A DNA stretch of 6,603 nt. It comes from JBBRSC01 sp038245795. GTDB taxonomy: Bacteria; Actinomycetota; Acidimicrobiia; Acidimicrobiales; Microtrichaceae. A program made the position numbers and the translations under genes. The notes beneath the pieces were generated by a model that saw only the letters and a list, made by a program, of their open reading frames with translations, did not search any database and had not been told where the DNA came from. The stretch covers positions 1 to 6,603 of the forward strand of contig JBBRSC010000192.1 in NCBI GenBank assembly GCA_038245795.1, read 5' to 3'. This document shows, in pieces, positions 4,903 to 6,603 of this stretch. Position 1 is the first letter of the stretch. Every line of letters begins with the position of its first letter.

Positions 4903-6603
4903 AGCACGTGTCCGACGAGGCGGCTCGGCCCGATCACGGCGACGACGATGGTCTCCCTCATGACACCCAGGAGGGCGCCGGCGATCTGAAGACCCTTCCC
5001 ATGAAGGAGGTGGAGAAGCGGCTGGAGTCTTCTGCGGAGGGCCTGAGCCAGGCGGAGGCTGCGAAGCGTTTGGTCCGGTACGGTCCGAACGAGATCGTCG
5101 AGAAGCAGGTCAACGCGCTGCGCAAGCTGCTCGGCTACTTCTGGGGTCCGATCCCGTGGATGATCGAGGTCGCTGTCGTGCTGTCGGCCGTGCTCGGCCA
5201 CTGGCCCGACTTCTTCATCATCTCGGTGCTGCTCCTGACGAACTCGGGGATCGGGTTCTGGGAGGAGCGTCAGGCAGGTCAGGCCATCGCGGCGTTGAAG
5301 GCGGAGTTGGCCGTGACAACCCGGGTGAAGCGGGACGGCGAGTGGGTCACGCCGCCTGCGCGTGAGCTGGTGCCGGGCGATGCAATTCGCTTGCGCCTCG
5401 GCGACATCGTGCCCGCCGACGCGCGCTTGCTGGACGGCGACCAGGTCTCCGTCGACCAGTCGGCGTTGACGGGTGAATCGCTGCCGACATCGCGGGGCCC
5501 GGGCGATGCGGTGTTCTCGGCGTCGATCATCCGTCGGGGTGAGATCGGCGCGCTGGTGTATGCGACGGGTGCCGACACCTACTTCGGGGCGACGGCACAG
5601 TTGGTGCAGGAAGCACCGACGGTCAGCCACTTCCAGCGCGCGGTGCTCAAGATCGGCAAGTTCCTGATCATCCTGGCGGTGGCGCTGGTCGCGGTGATCA
5701 TTGTGGTCTCGGTCGTGCGCGGGGACCCGACGTTCACCACGTTGCAGTTCGCCCTGGTCCTCACTGTCGCCGCGATCCCGGTGGCCATGCCCACGGTGTT
5801 GTCGGTGACGATGGCCGTCGGTGCTCGGCTGCTCGCCACGAAGAAGGCCATCGTGAGCCGCCTGGTCGCGATCGAGGAGCTGGCGGGGGTAGACGTGCTC
5901 TGCACGGACAAGACGGGCACCTTGACCCAGAACGTGTTGACGTTGGGTGACCCATTCGCTGTCGGCGACGTCACCGCGGATCAGGTGGTGCTCGACGCGG
6001 CATTGGCCTCACGCGCCGATGATGCCGACCCGATCGACCTGGCCGTCCTGGGTGGCCTGAACAGCGCGCAGGTCCTTGCGGAGTACCGGGTCACGTCCTT
6101 TCAGCCGTTCGACGCGATCCGCAAGTGCACCGAGGCCGCGGTCACCGCTCCGGACGGGACATCGTTCAAGGTGACCAAGGGCGCGCCCCAGGTGATCATG
6201 GCTCTGGCGGGGAACGCCGCACAGATCCAGGCCGACGTCGACGCCGCCGTCAACGAGTTCGCGGCTCGGGGCTTCCGGTCGCTCGGCGTGGCCCGCGCCG
6301 AGGGCGACGGACCTTGGCAGTTCCGTGGCGTGCTGCCCCTGTTCGACCCGCCCCGAGACGACGCGAAGGAGACCATCGCGACGGCGCGCCGCATGGGGGT
6401 TGAAGTGAAGATGGTCACCGGCGACGCCCTGGCCATTGCCCAGGAGACGGCAAAGACGCTTGGGATGGGGACCAACATCCTCGACGCCAGCGGGCTGGGC
6501 GACGTCACGCGCGACGAGACGGCGGCGACGGCAGCGTCCATCGAGCGAGCCGACGGGTTCGCCCAGGTGTTTCCCGAGCACAAGTTCCACATCGTCGATG
6601 TCC
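4899..6603 (+). CDS. P3A-type (plasma-membrane type) H+-ATPase, C-terminus beyond window
   Basis: The frame is open from GTG 4899 to the right edge: 568 residues of a family usually around 800. It couples ATP hydrolysis to proton export across the cytoplasmic membrane. In order: an acidic leader, a cation-ATPase N-terminal domain with YGPNE, M1-M2 starting at FWGPIPWMIE (81-90), the actuator domain with LTGES (190-194), M3 (about 255-273), M4 with IPVAMPT (293-299), the phosphorylation site DKTGTLT (Asp337), the nucleotide-binding domain with KGAPQ (427-431), DPPRDD (483-488) and MVTGD (505-509). The FWGPIPWMIE and VAAIPVAMPTVLSV signatures and the GADTYFG block favour the proton-pump P3A group over Ca2+ or heavy-metal pumps; no metal-binding Cys motif is seen. 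The ion-binding M5/M6 residues lie outside the window. GTG 4899 is chosen for its GTGA overlap with the Rv2629-like stop. GTG 4908 is an alternative. ATG 5001 would cut conserved N-terminal sequence. Confidence 0.92.
   Translation, partial: MKHVSDEAARPDHGDDDGLPHDTQEGAGDLKTLPMKEVEKRLESSAEGLSQAEAAKRLVRYGPNEIVEKQVNALRKLLGYFWGPIPWMIEVAVVLSAVLGHWPDFFIISVLLLTNSGIGFWEERQAGQAIAALKAELAVTTRVKRDGEWVTPPARELVPGDAIRLRLGDIVPADARLLDGDQVSVDQSALTGESLPTSRGPGDAVFSASIIRRGEIGALVYATGADTYFGATAQLVQEAPTVSHFQRAVLKIGKFLIILAVALVAVIIVVSVVRGDPTFTTLQFALVLTVAAIPVAMPTVLSVTMAVGARLLATKKAIVSRLVAIEELAGVDVLCTDKTGTLTQNVLTLGDPFAVGDVTADQVVLDAALASRADDADPIDLAVLGGLNSAQVLAEYRVTSFQPFDAIRKCTEAAVTAPDGTSFKVTKGAPQVIMALAGNAAQIQADVDAAVNEFAARGFRSLGVARAEGDGPWQFRGVLPLFDPPRDDAKETIATARRMGVEVKMVTGDALAIAQETAKTLGMGTNILDASGLGDVTRDETAATAASIERADGFAQVFPEHKFHIVDV

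Noticed and set aside
5001..5003. ATG 5001 as start of the H+-ATPase
   Set aside because: The preceding residues (DLKTLP) continue the conserved P3A N-terminal domain, and GTG 4899 forms a GTGA overlap with the upstream stop.
4332..5630. A 432-codon minus-strand open frame opposite the Rv2629-like gene and the start of the ATPase
   Set aside because: Shadow frame: it spans two well-recognised plus-strand genes, is Arg-rich and has no recognisable motif.
1..6603. Frequent CGATCG/GATC words throughout the window
   Set aside because: They occur in coding and non-coding parts alike and fit Asp/Ile/Arg/Ser codon choice at high GC; without genome-wide counts no special role can be argued.

Overview
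This is a high-GC, gene-dense window from what looks like an actinobacterium. Codons are strongly G/C-ended, GTG starts are used, genes join by 4-base ATGA/GTGA overlaps, and one gene belongs to the mycobacterial Rv2629 family. Acidimicrobiia-like is a guess; no rRNA or other phylogenetic marker is present.

Layout: (i) 1-275 (+) is the 3' end of an unrecognised gene that seems to carry a one-base frameshift near 186-190. (ii) 409-1722 (-) is a DUF2254 membrane protein, convergent with the first gene. It is preceded on its own strand by two very short overlapping ORFs. (iii) About 1868-2521 holds no intact gene. It has broken minus-strand reading-frame pieces resembling a decayed IS30-type transposase, several inverted repeats, and probably the control region of the rightward genes. 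(iv) 2522-6603 (+) is a rightward cluster: a 44-residue membrane protein, two genes for double PRC-barrel proteins, an Rv2629/Balon-like protein of the bacterial archaeo-eukaryotic release factor (baeRF) superfamily, and the N-terminal two thirds of a P3A-type H+-ATPase, which is cut by the window edge.

The rightward genes look like one or two operons. Three junctions are 4-base overlaps (2653-2656, 3216-3219, 4899-4902); the only gap is 91 bases at 3681-3771. A ribosome-associated dormancy/rescue-type protein coupled to a proton pump, preceded by PRC-barrel proteins and a small membrane protein, suggests a stress or energy-limitation module linking translation arrest to membrane energetics. 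The gene families rest on sequence motifs; the module idea is inference. The best candidate for something undescribed is the 44-residue membrane protein plus PRC pair next to the Rv2629-like/H+-ATPase pair.
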